NCBI GenBank assembly: GCA_026260175.1
Contig: JAKCWW010000021.1
Coordinates: 133,619-197,618, forward strand
DNA from: Reticulitermes lucifugus
Taxonomy: Eukaryota > Arthropoda > Insecta > Blattodea > Rhinotermitidae
Direction of reading: 5' to 3'
Length of the DNA stretch: 64,000 nucleotides
Shown here: positions 24,416 to 36,053 of the stretch, piece after piece
How the letters are laid out: each line of letters starts with the position of its first letter
Numbering within the stretch: position 1 is the first letter of the stretch
Made by a program: the position numbers and the translations under genes
The notes under the pieces: generated by a model
The model's input: only the letters and a program-made list of their open reading frames with translations
The model's database searches: none
What the model was told of the DNA's origin: nothing

Positions 24416-25808
24416 TAAACATAAAAACTACTGCAATTAAAAAATGTCTGTTCCATTGAGCCAATAAATAAGCCAAAAAAAAATTGCCAGATAATGTGTC
24501 TTGTACTGCTCTTCTCCGAAGCACGGTACAGCTGAAGAGTGCCGTCTCAGAACCGTGTGAGCAGCTTCACATAGGGGTAGTTTCTATTCCATATAATGAG
24601 GAGCTAAGGGTAGGGGGCATATAAGCCTACCTTACATATATACCGACTGTCACCTTCCCAAGACCACCACCACCCCAGCTGCATAAGGCGCGTGGCTGTA
24701 AGGAACCGTCCGAAATGTCTGTGCGAATCTTTCTGGAGGCAGATGGAGGAACCAGTCACAGGGATCCATAATTGATCCATCTGCATTCATACACATTTTG
24801 TTCACTCTCTACCGTGATTTAATGGCGTTAACCTAAGTTATACACTGCGTTCTTCAAATTGTCCTTTAACCCTTTAAAGGCGAAAATTAACTTCAATTAT
24901 ACCCAAAGATTCAGTTCGTACGCCACAGTAAACACTCGGTCTCGGTTATAAAACACCAGTTAAGTGCTGTACAGGGAAATAATCGCTGGCGGTATATCGA
25001 GGGCGACGGTATGTCGAGGGTGGCGGTAAATCGAAATAACGTATAATTGGGAATTTCTCTTCAAAGAATTTCATGGGCGCTAAGCGTGGTTGGTGCTTGT
25101 TGGGGGTTGACTGTACTTGTTTGCATGATGCTTAACAATCTGGGAACACCAATCTTGAGATCTGAATCGCATAAAATCTAGTCACGGTTTAACTAATGTA
25201 CTACGTACATTGACCTGGGAGCAGGCCTACCACAACCACGATCAGAAATAATTACTTTTCAATTAAATGCGAGGGTAACTATCCGATCACCGCAACGCAA
25301 CTCGGCACAAAAGAACAGGTACAAAAGGCTCAATGACGCAGAAATAATCCCGAACATTCTTCTAGAGTAGCCTGATCTTGATGACTATGTCGAGGGTTAG
25401 GAAGAGGGAGGCATGGCGTCTGTCTAACACGAAGGAAAGGGACGATCTGGGCATTTACGTCATTTCCTACTTAAGTTGCTTGATGCCCGGACATCAAGAC
25501 AATAATTTCGTTCAGTCTCCTGAGTCAGTCTAGTGAATCCTCCCTCGGCCCGTGAATCTACAAGACATTGACTCCTCAGGATGGACGAAAATAGACTCGT
25601 CAAGGTTTCATTATTAGATGGGTCCGGATTCTGGACATCACAACCACATGACTCACTTTTAACAATCAGTAGGGACCGTACGCTCACTCGAATGGCGCCA
25701 ACGGTTTCCTACTTTGAATTGGTGTGACATTATGTGATCTTTGCATGGGCTCATAGAGGGGAACTCATGCCCGTCAGCATCGTTTATCTCCAAAATTTCT
25801 TAAGTATT
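24416..25808. other. Unassigned stretch with a short tandem repeat
   Basis: Holds the 17-bp tandem repeat at 24987-25035 and nothing else that I can place. Confidence 0.5.
24987..25035. repeat. Short tandem repeat, about 17-bp unit
   Basis: Three imperfect units, each GGCGGTATATCGAGG-like (TGGCGGTATATCGAGGG, CGACGGTATGTCGAGGG, TGGCGGTAAATCGA). Confidence 0.7.
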
Positions 25809-25824
25809 GAGGCAGTGCCATTAA

Positions 25825-26024
25825 CTAACTAACTAACTAACTCTATGAAGCAGAGTCCTTCTTGAGAAGGTAACAGGTCGTCAGCTAGTCAAGAAATTCC
25901 CCGCGTTTTATNNNNNNNNNNNNNNNNNNNNNNNNNNNNNNNNNNNNNNNNNNNNNNNNNNTCCAAGTGGTCTCCTTCCCTCAGGTCTCCCCACCAAAAC
26001 CCTGTATGCACCTCTCCCCTCACC
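25825..26024 (-). mobile_element. 5'-truncated LINE with 16-bp target duplication, gap inside
   Basis: GAGGCAGTGCCATTAA occurs at 25809-25824 and, identical, at 26025-26040. Between them the minus strand reads GEVHTGFWWGDLREGDHL, then the assembly gap, then AAAACGCGGGGAATTTCTTG, TTCTCAAGAAGGACTCTGC and a (TTAG)n tail that abuts the left duplication. This is textbook target-primed insertion with 5' truncation. The perfect duplication suggests a fairly recent event. Confidence 0.85.
25912..25961. other. Assembly gap, 50 N
   Basis: A run of 50 Ns inside the LINE copy. The round size suggests a placeholder rather than a measured length. Confidence 0.99.
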
Positions 26025-26040
26025 GAGGCAGTGCCATTAA

Positions 26041-28062
26041 AAGTGTAAAACAATTCTGATTTTTCATTCACAAAAATTCCGCATCAACATTATCTATTTT
26101 CATACGGAGTTTTATCTTAAACTGTATTAAAGACTGCCCAGTGTATGTGACATTACATACAGGCCTCATTAAATTTTACAAGGTTTATTCGAAATATTTT
26201 CCATCTTTTAATCATTTAATAAAAAATGTACAAGGGAAATGAATTAGGTGTTGGCAGTGTAATATTCTTAGCGTTGTTGGATTTTGAAACAATAGGCTTA
26301 TATCTGTTATAAATGAGTATCATTCGAGAAAAAAATAAAGGTGACAGGATCTCAATAAAATACGTACTTCAGTACTCTCTTGCTTTTTGAACAAGGTGGG
26401 CCATTCAGCACGGTCATCTGGGATAAGGACATAAAGGGATTCATTCTGCTACGTACGTCAGCAACACCTACACAAGGACGTCCCTTAACTGCTGCTGGTT
26501 CATCAGTTTCAACGGTTTTTCACCTGAACATTACTTGATATAATATTATAAACAACATACGGGATATGCGTGTGTACACTGGATTCATATGGTACAACAT
26601 AAGTGAAGACTTTTTGTGAATGTGGTAATGAATCATTGGGTTGTGTAAAAGGCAGGAAATTTCTTGACAACCTGAGTGACTATCAGTTTCTCAAGAATGA
26701 ATCTGGTCTATGAAGTTATGTCCTTAAACAAGACACAATTTAAGTCACACGCACGTGTGCACATTAATACATTAATGGTGTCAGACCTCATCAGACACTA
26801 CTTACTTGTGACCAACAGCTATGACAGCTTTCTTCACTTTAAAAACATTCTCGATCTTTGGAAGCGTTGTCCGAAATGAAAAGACGTACTGACATAATTT
26901 TCTGAGTTGAAATACAATATCAGTTTTCATAATATGTCAGCTTAAGATAAATAAAAGTACAGCAGCAAAAAGGAAATGACCCGAGGGTCATGACGTACTT
27001 TGAATGTTGATGTATTGAACTCGATGTTTTACTTTATGGCTGACCTTGCTTTACAATAGCAGTATAATGAATACAGAAACTGTGAAACTTTGGATGGTCA
27101 GAGGGCATGTCTTTCATAAACAGACCAATAAAAGTTAAAGATCAGTCAGACAACAAAACAAAAGGCATTACACGCATGTCTGTGCTTTGTTACACGAATG
27201 CATGACAATGATATTACGTAAACAGAATCTCCATAATGGACACTCAGTCCGATTCGTAGGAGTGATATAAGTAGACAGTTAAGAAGCATGGAACAGACAG
27301 TGCGAATGGAGAAGAAGCTGAATGTTACAAATATGCTAGTTAGATACCTTAAAGGAAGGGGTCTATTTGGGAAAATGGTCGCGTAGACGATGTGAAGCAA
27401 GTGAAAAAAAAACATATTTATCAGATGACACCCTCACCCTGATGGTGACTAATGTAGAGATGATGCAGACATGTGTCATGGCAATTATGACAGAAAGGAG
27501 GGGAGCCCACCCCTCTCACACGGTCCGAATGAAAACCTAAGTTCTTCCTTAATTTACTTCACTCTTCCTTCTAATTCCCGCCCAACTTACGCTATACGGT
27601 GAACCTAAATTCCATATTAATGAATAAATTAATGAACGCGAATGCTGCGATATATATATATATATATATATACTAGTATATAACACGGAGTTTACTACAA
27701 TAATCTTTTCTTGGTTAGTTCAATAATACTTACTTGCAAATAAATGCTGACATATCTAAAAATTATTCAATTTACATCTAAAACACGAGCCGGGACTTAT
27801 GTAAAAAGCAATAATTTACGAGTTTGTGAATACAACCTCAAATTCTCGCATCTACACAATATTTGTAACTGTTTAATTATATGTATTCTTATATAGACTG
27901 CAAAGTCTAGATTGCTACCGATCTTCGCCTAGTTCATTTGTTACCGACATCAAACCCAGAGCTAAAGCAAATCTTGGATCGGCCGCCATCTTGTTACACC
28001 TTAATAAAAGTTCTGTCTTCTTCAGGGTTCACTATCACACAACGTATCAGAATCTAAATGTG
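26041..28062. other. Unassigned AT-rich DNA
   Basis: Only the TA microsatellite is recognisable; the hydrophobic minus frame at 27146-27415 has no support. Confidence 0.5.
27650..27672. repeat. (TA)n microsatellite
   Basis: About 11 perfect AT dinucleotides. Confidence 0.95.
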
Positions 28063-28220
28063 AGTGGCGCTAATGTCGTTCCCGCCTCGATTTTGCGCAT
28101 CCGCCATATTATTGTTACTGATTGTAGGGAATTAAAAAGTATGACTTTGGGGTATCCTCTAGTGGCATAATATTCATACTAACTTTCGTGAAATTTTCAG
28201 CTGTTTCAAAAGTTGAAATT
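28063..28220 (+). repeat. Interspersed repeat R, copy 2
   Basis: GGCGCTAATGTCGTTC, then CATCCGCCATATTATTG, GGAATTAAAAAG, CTTTGGGGT and GTGGCATAATATTCATAC. The same order of blocks is seen at 14993-15150. Confidence 0.6.
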
Positions 28221-28770
28221 AGGGGAACTGGCCCTCTTTTTACGGGTAAGATTTCATATTCGGGCTTTATATGGTGGGGGGGTTAAATTGAACCGGCTTA
28301 TTTTTATACTTTCATTGTTATTTCCTTAAGAAGAAGTTAAAGTGTCAGTTCTCTCAAACTTTTTTAATAATGACGTTTTTCCTCTTCGAACGCCGATGAG
28401 TGATGTCACCACTGAATCGTTACAAGGAAGGAAAGGAGTTATGTTTACCACTTCAACAATATTATCGTATTATTCAAGGACTTTCTTTTGTGTTGTGACA
28501 CCCGAAAGTCATTGCTATGTCACTTGGGCCTTTCATTAAAACGACGTCGACTATGGAAACTATCTCGAGAGGCGCAAATGAAATAATGTATAACTACACA
28601 TCTCCACCTGCAACCGTGTTAAAACTGCGAGTGTAGCGTCTTACTTACGTAGTGACTGTTGAAGTTACAAAAACACGGACAGGAAACATCAGGTCTAATT
28701 TTAAAACAATCCTCCTTATCAGAACTCATTCTGATTTGTTCAAAATACAACAATCACATTTTTATTGACA
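28221..28770. other. Spacer between R and M repeats
   Basis: Nothing recognised; a GGTGGGGGGG run lies near 28275. Confidence 0.45.
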
Positions 28771-29204
28771 ACATGAGGCGCGTTTGCGTAACCACTGTAG
28801 CCGTGCAAAAGCAATATTAAGCATTACATATTCTGAGTGTGTGTCTGTAGCCAGTTACCAGCATGCAATGCGCATGTGCCGTATTATATAGTCATTTGTG
28901 GCCTACCTAGCTCTACAATATTTTTCCCCATTATCTCATAAACACCACGATTTTCGGGAAAAGGTATTGAACATAAAATTTGTTTTGATTTTCTCTACAA
29001 CTTTTGTCTGAAATGTTTCTCATTCTAAGAAGAATTCACCGAGATATTATCATAAACGTACATAGGTCTTTATGTAAACTACCCGTTATTCTAGCCAAAT
29101 ATTAATCAAACTTCAATTCCCTCAACAGATTTTCGAAAAGTAATCAAATACCAAATTTCATGAAAATCCGTCCAGTGGGAGCCGAGTTGTTCCATGCGGA
29201 AGGG

Positions 29205-29235
<31 letters not shown>

Positions 29236-29274
29236 AGCTAAGAGTCGCTTTCCGAAGTTTTGTGAAAGCGCCTA
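28771..29274 (+). repeat. Repeat family M, near full copy
   Basis: Ends GAGGCGCGTTTGCGTAACC and TTTTGTGAAAGCGCCTAG are partly complementary (GGCGCGTT against AAGCGCC). The interior has no coding frame. A (GACA)n tract at 29207-29233 has expanded inside it from the family's GTCCGTCCG-like block. Probably a non-autonomous DNA transposon; the mobilising family is unknown. Confidence 0.75.
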
Positions 29275-29362
29275 GCAAATGGAATTGCATCAAACGACAA
29301 TTCACTTCGAATTACAGACTCCATGCAGGAAATGTTTCTGCGCGGATAGACTGTCTTGGGCA

Positions 29363-30049
29363 TTTAGGTGCGTTCGCAAAATTGCGAAACGTGACTATTA
29401 GCTTCGTCATTTATGTCTGTATGTCTGTCCGTCCGCATGGAACAAATCGGCTCCCACTGGAGGATTTTCATTAAATGTTATATTTGAGTATTTTTAGAAA
29501 ATCTGTGGAGATATACAAGTTTCATTAAAATCTGACAAGAATAACGGGTATTTACATGAATACCTATGTACATTAATAATAATAGCTTACTGAATTCTTC
29601 TTAGAATGAGAAATGTTTCAGCCAAAAGTTGTATTGGAAATCAAAACACATTTTTTGTTCTATACATTTTTTTTTCGAAAATCGTGTCGTTTATGAGACA
29701 ATGTGGAAAAATGTGCTAGATCCAGACTGGCTACAAATGAAAATATAATGCAATGCATACAAAAAGCGATTTGCATGCTGGATAACTAAGGCAAAAATGC
29801 AAACACACACTCATAATGTTTAATACTTATTGTTAACAGCAGTACGAAATGTGTCGTAGCTCGACAACAGTGCAAAGCGAACCCGTTGTTGCATTTCCAT
29901 GGCAACACTGAACACTTTTAGACTGTTGACAGCTACATATATGGCAACAACGATAGAAGGAGAAAGAACTGTCACGTTTCCGTGGCAACAATGGTTACGC
30001 GAGCGCGCCAAAATGTAACAACGTTGTACGTACATTTAGTTTCTTGTTT
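29363..30049 (-). repeat. Repeat family M, inverted copy with extra internal segment
   Basis: Opposite in orientation to the copy 88 bases to its left. It begins TTTAGGTGCGTTCGC and ends GGTTACGCGAGCGCGCC plus an AATGTAACAACG extension shared by other copies. About 140 bases near 29835-29975, absent from the copies at 33920 and 35530, are inserted close to the right end. Confidence 0.75.
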
Positions 30050-31103
30050 TTATTTGCTTAGTTGCTCTGTTTCCTTCCGGAGTTCAGGTATTAAATAAAA
30101 CATATTCTTTTCCATTAATATATTCCGTATCAAACATAAAGTTTCGTTACGACTAGAAAACTTCAGCATTCTACACCAAACGTGTATGTTAGGTCAGCCA
30201 AATGTTACAACGTATTTATCTACATGACAGTGCCCTCTTTTTTCATTCACGAAATCTGGTCCTCCTAGGAAAGACTGATACAGAGCGGTGATCAGAAGAA
30301 TCAACTTTTTTCCTTTTAGGTAGGCAAGTAAAGCGTACAGTGCATAGTATACGCAACCTATTTAGGTATTTGTAAAATCATTTCAATCTATGAGTGTGCA
30401 CTTCACCGTTACTAAACTGTACATATTACGAGTTCACATTTTTTTATTTTCTGTATTTGCTTTCTTTAACCTCTCTTTATGCCTGTCTTTTATTCCCTGC
30501 CATTTTTCTTCCTTTATTCCTCCCTGTCTTCTTTCTTCTCACTTGTTTGTTTCTCCTTCGCTTGTTGTTCTTTTTTGCTTTTCCAGACTTGGCTAAAGTA
30601 TTCTGTACATGTTTTAAAGAGGGTCTGGTTCAGTTATTTTCGATTTGTTATACGAATGTTCCTTTTTGGGTCAGTTCCAGGAAGCGCAGTATGTGACACA
30701 GTCATACAACGCAGAAAACTTAAATATTCAAGTATGTTGCTTCCGGTAAAGTTTGGTTTTCTTTCTCACGTTATGGCCTACACAATGTTTATGCATTGAA
30801 GTATTAGAAGTTGCATTTGTTTTCCTTCCGCAAGCCTATTCTCGAGACCGGGGTTTTCTGCTAAGAAAAATGGCCAAAGAATTCAGGCTTTATCGTGTAT
30901 TGACATCGGTTGTTCATAAATTCCTATTTATTGCCCGAGGAAATACACAAAAATTTCTGAATACTTGTATGTTTCACTCACTGGCAAGAAAATGGAGTGA
31001 GATTTCTGGTGCTACAAGGTATCCTTTAACTTCATTGACTAATTCAGCATTTTGTTGCTTATCAGTGCTGTATTTCGCTGTCGACTCTATTATTGCTACT
31101 TAA
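30050..31103. other. Unassigned, with pyrimidine tract
   Basis: Three overlapping plus-strand frames of 68-116 codons come from the pyrimidine tract and its edge; no family match. Confidence 0.5.
30470..30580. repeat. Pyrimidine-rich low-complexity tract
   Basis: Mostly C and T (TTTCTTCCTTTATTCCTCC and similar); overlapping hydrophobic frames follow from composition. Confidence 0.8.
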
Positions 31104-31362
31104 TATCTCTAATGGAATGTCTGGGGTTCGAATCCTGGTGATGACAAGAGATTTTCTCTTCTCTCCACCCGTGCAGAGCGGCCCTGGGGCCACTCAGCCT
31201 CCTTTGCAATGGGTACCGGAAGTTTTTTCCTGGGGTAAAGCGGCCGGGAGGTGGCGTTGACCACCCACCTCCATCTAGAGCCGAGGTTAAAAATGGATAA
31301 AGCTTTACGTCTACTCCCCCTGTGCCTTCATGGCATGTTACAGGGTGATCTTTACTTTTTAC
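31104..31362 (+). mobile_element. SINE family S3, nearly complete
   Basis: B box GGGGTTCGAATCCTGG, then GATGACAAGAGATTTTCTC, GGGGTAAAGCGGCCGG, CCACCTCCATCTAGAGCCG and CTTCATGGCATG. The A-box part of the head is unclear. Confidence 0.8.
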
Positions 31363-32187
31363 TTAAGACCTGTAAACAATTACTCAGTGGCTTAGGCCGG
31401 CTACATATAAGCACCAGTCTGTCCATACATGAATGACATTATCTGTCTGAGAAATAAAACTTCATTGCTGCCACACAGCAATCAGTGAACGGATTTACGA
31501 TGAGTATATTTTACTTTGTTGATATCAAAAGCGCCAATTACACTGCACTTGCAGAGAGTCGAATGATACAACGTATCAACAAATATCTGCAGTTACGTTT
31601 GCAGCAGAAATGCATGCAGCCGTGTTCTCTCACACACAATTGACACTGCGGTTCTCACTGTAACACTAATCTTACATATTAATCCTACTGACCAATGTTC
31701 ACTGATAGGCATCCTTATTTCAAACAAAAGTGGTGTTTGAACAGCAGAGGTTAACAAATCAAACACATATTCTCAGGTATTTAAGTAATTCAGTTCTTAC
31801 CTCTACGACGACACGCCACATGTATTACAAAGATCGCTTGGATAAACGTGTTTAGGAAAATGGGAGCTTCTCACTGTGAGAACAAAACGAAAACTCAAAG
31901 GCGAATTTCAGTACGCTACAACAGGCGACACATGCAGGCTAGTTACCACTGCGCTATTAACTGCCACAGGCAGTAGGCCTATCGTACCTCATCATAATAA
32001 CCTTTCGGTAACAACACGATTGTCTAACGCAACTGATATCAAATACAGTTCGTGAAAGCCTTGTAATATAGTTATTCTTCCATCATTCCGTACAGAGCGT
32101 TAAAATGTTCATATATTTTGTTTTATCAGCATTTGTGCGTAAGCTTTTCTGTTATATTGCGAGTCGAGACAGCTTACTAAACGCAAT
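31363..32187. other. Spacer between two S3 copies
   Basis: Nothing recognised. Confidence 0.45.
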
Positions 32188-32365
32188 AAATAAGGGCTCG
32201 ATGGAAGGGGGTTCAAATCCCAGTTGGGGTGTTACAATTTTTCTCCTTACCATCATGTTAAGAATTTCTCTGAGGCTAACTGAAACGTCCTGTTCAATAC
32301 GCACCGGGGAGTTCTTTCACAGGGTAAAGTGCCAGGGCGCGGAACTTAGAGATGATAACTCATTT
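32188..32365 (+). mobile_element. SINE family S3, degraded
   Basis: B box GGGGTTCAAATCCCAG is followed further on by CTGTTCAATACGCACCGGGG and CACAGGGTAAAGTGCC, the family's central blocks in worn form. Confidence 0.5.
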
Positions 32366-32462
32366 CCATCCTGTGCTGGGATCTACGGTCTTCATGTGTC
32401 GCAAATATGCATGAAACGTTTTATGTTTCAATTAAGCAAATCTGAGGCATGGTCTTTCTTAA

Positions 32463-32547
32463 ACGGCTTTCCGACCGGGATTCGAACCGTGCAGCTCCAG
32501 AACGCAACTCTGGAGCGCTACCTCCTGAACCAAATGACTCGGCATAA
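32463..32547 (-). mobile_element. tRNA-like domain, probably a SINE head
   Basis: Minus strand: TTTGGTTCAGGAGGTAGCGC resembles a D arm. A perfect 7-bp stem (CTCCAGA with TCTGGAG) closes a 7-base loop with TGC in anticodon position. CGGTTCGAATCCCGG resembles a T arm, but its third base pair is mismatched and the acceptor ends do not pair. A SINE head or tRNA fossil is likelier than a working tRNA gene. Confidence 0.45.
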
Positions 32548-32729
32548 GAATATTTACATAATTCGGCTAAACGTTTCACTGTTTTTTAAATGAATCGGAG
32601 GTTCATCACCTTGTTCACAAAAACCACGCCTGTCGACTGTCCCATATCCGTTCCTTCAACCCCTTCATTCCAGAACAAACATAACTTTTTTATTTTTTTT
32701 TATATTGCTATCACCGTGAATTTTCACTA

Positions 32730-33154
32730 ATTCAATTTATTTTACACCAACTAATGCACACGTAAAACCGCTTTTTGTAGTTTTTATTATAAGATGTCAC
32801 CCCACACCGCTCCACACAACAGCAAGAACAGCAATACGCCCACAGGAACATACCACGATTCTTGACAGCAGCACCTACGCCGTTAACCAAAACATTTTAA
32901 CTACGACTTTAACTTATAAATCATAAGTTTTAATGTTTTATGAATTTTTAAAATTCAGATATTTAAAACTAAAACAATTTTAAGACATGAGTGCTATTGG
33001 ACCCTTCAAAATATGCAGTTGAAGTGATAGTGGCTTTTAAAAAAAACCCTGATGATGATCTGAGGATCGAAACACGTGTAGGGGTGACATTTTATAATAA
33101 AAACTACAAAAAGTGGTTTTACGTGTGCATTAGTTGGTGTAAAATAAATTGAAT
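32730..33154. mobile_element. Inverted-repeat element, 74-bp ends 97% identical, with hammerhead-like core
   Basis: The ends at 32730-32803 and 33081-33154 are inverted copies differing at two positions. CACT lies just outside both ends (32725-32728, with one extra A, and 33155-33158) as a possible target duplication. The motif CTGATGA, T, GATC-TGAG-GATC hairpin, GAAACACGTGTA abuts the right arm at 33050-33080. No coding frame spans the 276-base interior. Near-identical arms suggest recent insertion or arm correction. A relative of the end sequence lies at 35285. Confidence 0.75.
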
Positions 33155-33919
33155 CACTTGTTGATGTTTTCCTCCCATCTACGCCTAGGTCTTCTCCGTG
33201 GTAAGACCTTTGACCGTTACCGACAAACATTTTGTACGAACGTTTCTTTTACTTCATATAGATACACGCTCCTTTCATGTCATCCTACTTGGTTTGCCTT
33301 CAGCTTTCAATTCTACATTAATTTACTTATTGGCTTTGAAATGACCTTGTCAAAACTAACCAATAATTTATGATTGGGCTTCCAGGATGGGGTTTCGTAA
33401 AGCACGGATGGCATTCGCAATCCCGCATCTTCGTGTAATGACCCACTCAATAGTCCTAACCTTCCTTAATAAGGGATGACGGGCGCTCCTTCAAGTGAGG
33501 TAATGAACAGACAATTACGGGACAACACAATGTGGGTCCTATGTGCCGTGCAATTAGGATAGGTTAGAGTGTGAGGAGTCAAGTTAACTTGGGTTATGAG
33601 AGGTTAGTTAGATATGTTAACGTCATATGAACATGATGTGGATAGGCCACGCAAATAATAAATCATGAACTTGCAGCACGATTTTGTCGTGAAAAGCGAA
33701 TTCCCGAGAACCTGAATTAATGTCTGTCTTTACTTATATTTCCTAGTACGCTGTGGAAAGTAAATGTTGAAAGCTACATAACGTCGACATACATGTCGAA
33801 AAACACTTCATATAAAATGTACAGGACTTCAAGAATTTCCCACCATTCCAACACACCGTTACTGGTCCTTTAACTGCATTTAACCAAAAGACATAAAATA
33901 AACACACATTTTCTTTATA
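33155..33919. other. Spacer between the inverted-repeat element and an M copy
   Basis: Nothing recognised. Confidence 0.45.
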
Positions 33920-34458
33920 TTTAGGCGCGTTCTCAAATTGCGAAAGTCGACTGTTAGCTTCGTCATATATGTCCGTCCGCCCGTTCTTCCGTCCGCATGG
34001 AACAACTCGGCTCCCACTGCAAGGATTTTCGTGAAACGGGATACTTGAGTATTTTTCGAAAATCTGTCGAGAAAATTCAAGTTTCATTAAAATGTGACAA
34101 GAATAACGGGTACTTTACATGAAGATGTATGCACATTTATGATAGTATCTCGCTGAATTCTTCCTATATCGAGAAATGTTTCAGACAAATGTTGTAGAGA
34201 AAATCAAAACACACATTTTATGTTCAATAATGTTTTTTCTGAAAATCGTGCCGTTTATGAGATAATGTGGAAAAATATGGCAGAGCCGGACATGGCACAG
34301 ATGACAATGTGATATGGCGCATGCGCTTTGCATGCTGGATAACTAAGGCTACAGACACACACTCAAAATATGTAATACTTAACACTGCTTTTGCGCGGCA
34401 ATAATGGTTAGGCGAACGCGCTTCAATGCTACGTTTTATGTACATTGCTGTTCTTGTT
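33920..34458 (-). repeat. Repeat family M, near full copy
   Basis: Begins TTTAGGCGCGTTCTC, continues TGGAACAACTCGGCTCCCAC, and ends GGTTAGGCGAACGCGCTTC with the AATGCTACGTTTTATGTAC extension shared with the copies at 17600, 29363 and 35530. Confidence 0.78.
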
Positions 34459-35284
34459 TCTCTGAAAAAAAACGCTTATAGTAGCTTCATATTTTAAAGA
34501 GATCTGTGAACACACATATTTCAGGATCATTACCTAGAGAGCCCCAGACCGACAGTTTTATACTAATGGCTACGAGTTGAAATTTTTAAGGCAGGCCTAT
34601 AAGAAGAATACAAAAAAGTAATTGGCGTCGACGTAATCGTGGACGACATTATCTCAGATATGTCGTCACATAAGGTTGCTTTTACTTTCGAAAACCAGTA
34701 AACGCATATTCGAGGTTCTCACTGCGGTTAATGTTAATCTCAATCTAGACAAGAAGACGAATAGAGAAGTCTGACCCCCAGTTTTTATAGTCCGTACGCT
34801 ATTCACTGTTCTAACTGAGCTGCCCTGGTGTTCAGGTAATCGAGACCAACAACCTAGTTCCCCACAACATGAACATTTTGTGGTTGTAATTCTTAACAAG
34901 CCTACCTAAGTAGGATCCATTTAGACTCATTAAATAACAATTATGCAACATTTGAGGGACAGGTACTGTACACAAACATTTAAATGGGAGATGTTACACC
35001 CCTTCAGAGCGGAAGTGGAATAAGGTGACAGGGGAAGGTCTCTTAATTGTTGTCGGAAATACGTCCCGAGATTACGGAAGTAAATTCTGCCAGATGGGAC
35101 ACAACGAGGACATTACTGTGTCGTATGGCAGTGTCGCGTGATGATTATCAGAGAGGGGAGACACGTTGAATGTCCTCCGGGCTCACCTACTACAGCTGTA
35201 TGCACTCATCGCAAAGTGGTTTGCTTCCCACACTTTTTGTTACTAATCTGCTTCTTACCGGAGCAGTTTTAACATATGACAATT
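34459..35284. other. Spacer between M copies
   Basis: Nothing recognised. Confidence 0.45.
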
Positions 35285-35369
35285 ACCAACTAATGCACAT
35301 AAACTTTTTCACAATAGTTTATTCTTAAAATTATTGTTTTAATTATTAAAATTATGTGCATTAGTTGGT
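35285..35369. repeat. Short hairpin related to the element at 32730
   Basis: A 17-bp perfect inverted repeat (ACCAACTAATGCACATA at 35285 and its complement ending at 35369) surrounds an AT-rich loop. Its ACCAACTAATGCACA core is the same as in the 74-bp arms of the 32730 element, so it looks like a miniature of that family. Confidence 0.65.
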
Positions 35370-35529
35370 GATTATTGAAAATATCTCATTTGAAAATGCA
35401 CGGTAAATACAACGTTAAATATGACAATTACGTCTATTCACACGTAATAGATACCTAATCCACACTCTATAAATCATCAGTTTGCTCTAATCTGATGTTA
35501 CTTTAATTCTAGTATTATTCGTAGTGGCT

Positions 35530-36053
35530 TTTAGGCATGTTCGCGAAACTGCGAAGAAAGAGTATTAGCTATGTCATGTCTTCCTGTCCGCAGGCAGGAA
35601 CAACTCGCTTCCCACTGGACGGATTTTCATGAAATTTGATATTTGAAGACTTTTCCAAAATCTGTCGAGAAAATTCAAGTTTCATTAAAATCTGACAAGA
35701 ATAACGGATACTTTATATGAAGACCTATGTACATATATATTAATATCTCGCTAAATTCTTCTTAGAATGAAAAATTTTTCAGACAAAATTGTAGAGAAAA
35801 TCAAAACACACGTTTTAGGCCCAACAATTATTTGCCTAAAATCGTATCGTTTATCAGTTAATGTGGAAAAATATGGTACAGCCAGACAGGCCACAGATAA
35901 CAAAAAATGCGATGCAGGAAAGATGCGATTTGCATGCCGGATAACTAAGGCAACACACACTACGAATATGTAATATTTGTTGCTTCTCCACGGAAACAGT
36001 GGTTACGCGAACGCGCCTCAATGTTACATTACACCTACATTGCGTCTCTTATT
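35530..36053 (-). repeat. Repeat family M, near full copy
   Basis: Begins TTTTAGGCATGTTCGCG and ends GGTTACGCGAACGCGCCTC with the AATGTTAC extension. Collinear with the copy at 33920 and in the same orientation. Confidence 0.78.

Noticed and set aside
30390-30799. Hydrophobic plus-strand frames
   Set aside because: Product of the pyrimidine-rich tract; the same holds for 52597-52902.
32463-32547. Working tRNA-Ala (UGC) gene
   Set aside because: The anticodon arm is good, but the T arm has a mismatch and the acceptor stem does not pair.
32105-32593. 162-codon plus-strand frame, the longest in the window
   Set aside because: It runs through a degraded S3 SINE and a tRNA-like domain; the peptide has no family resemblance.
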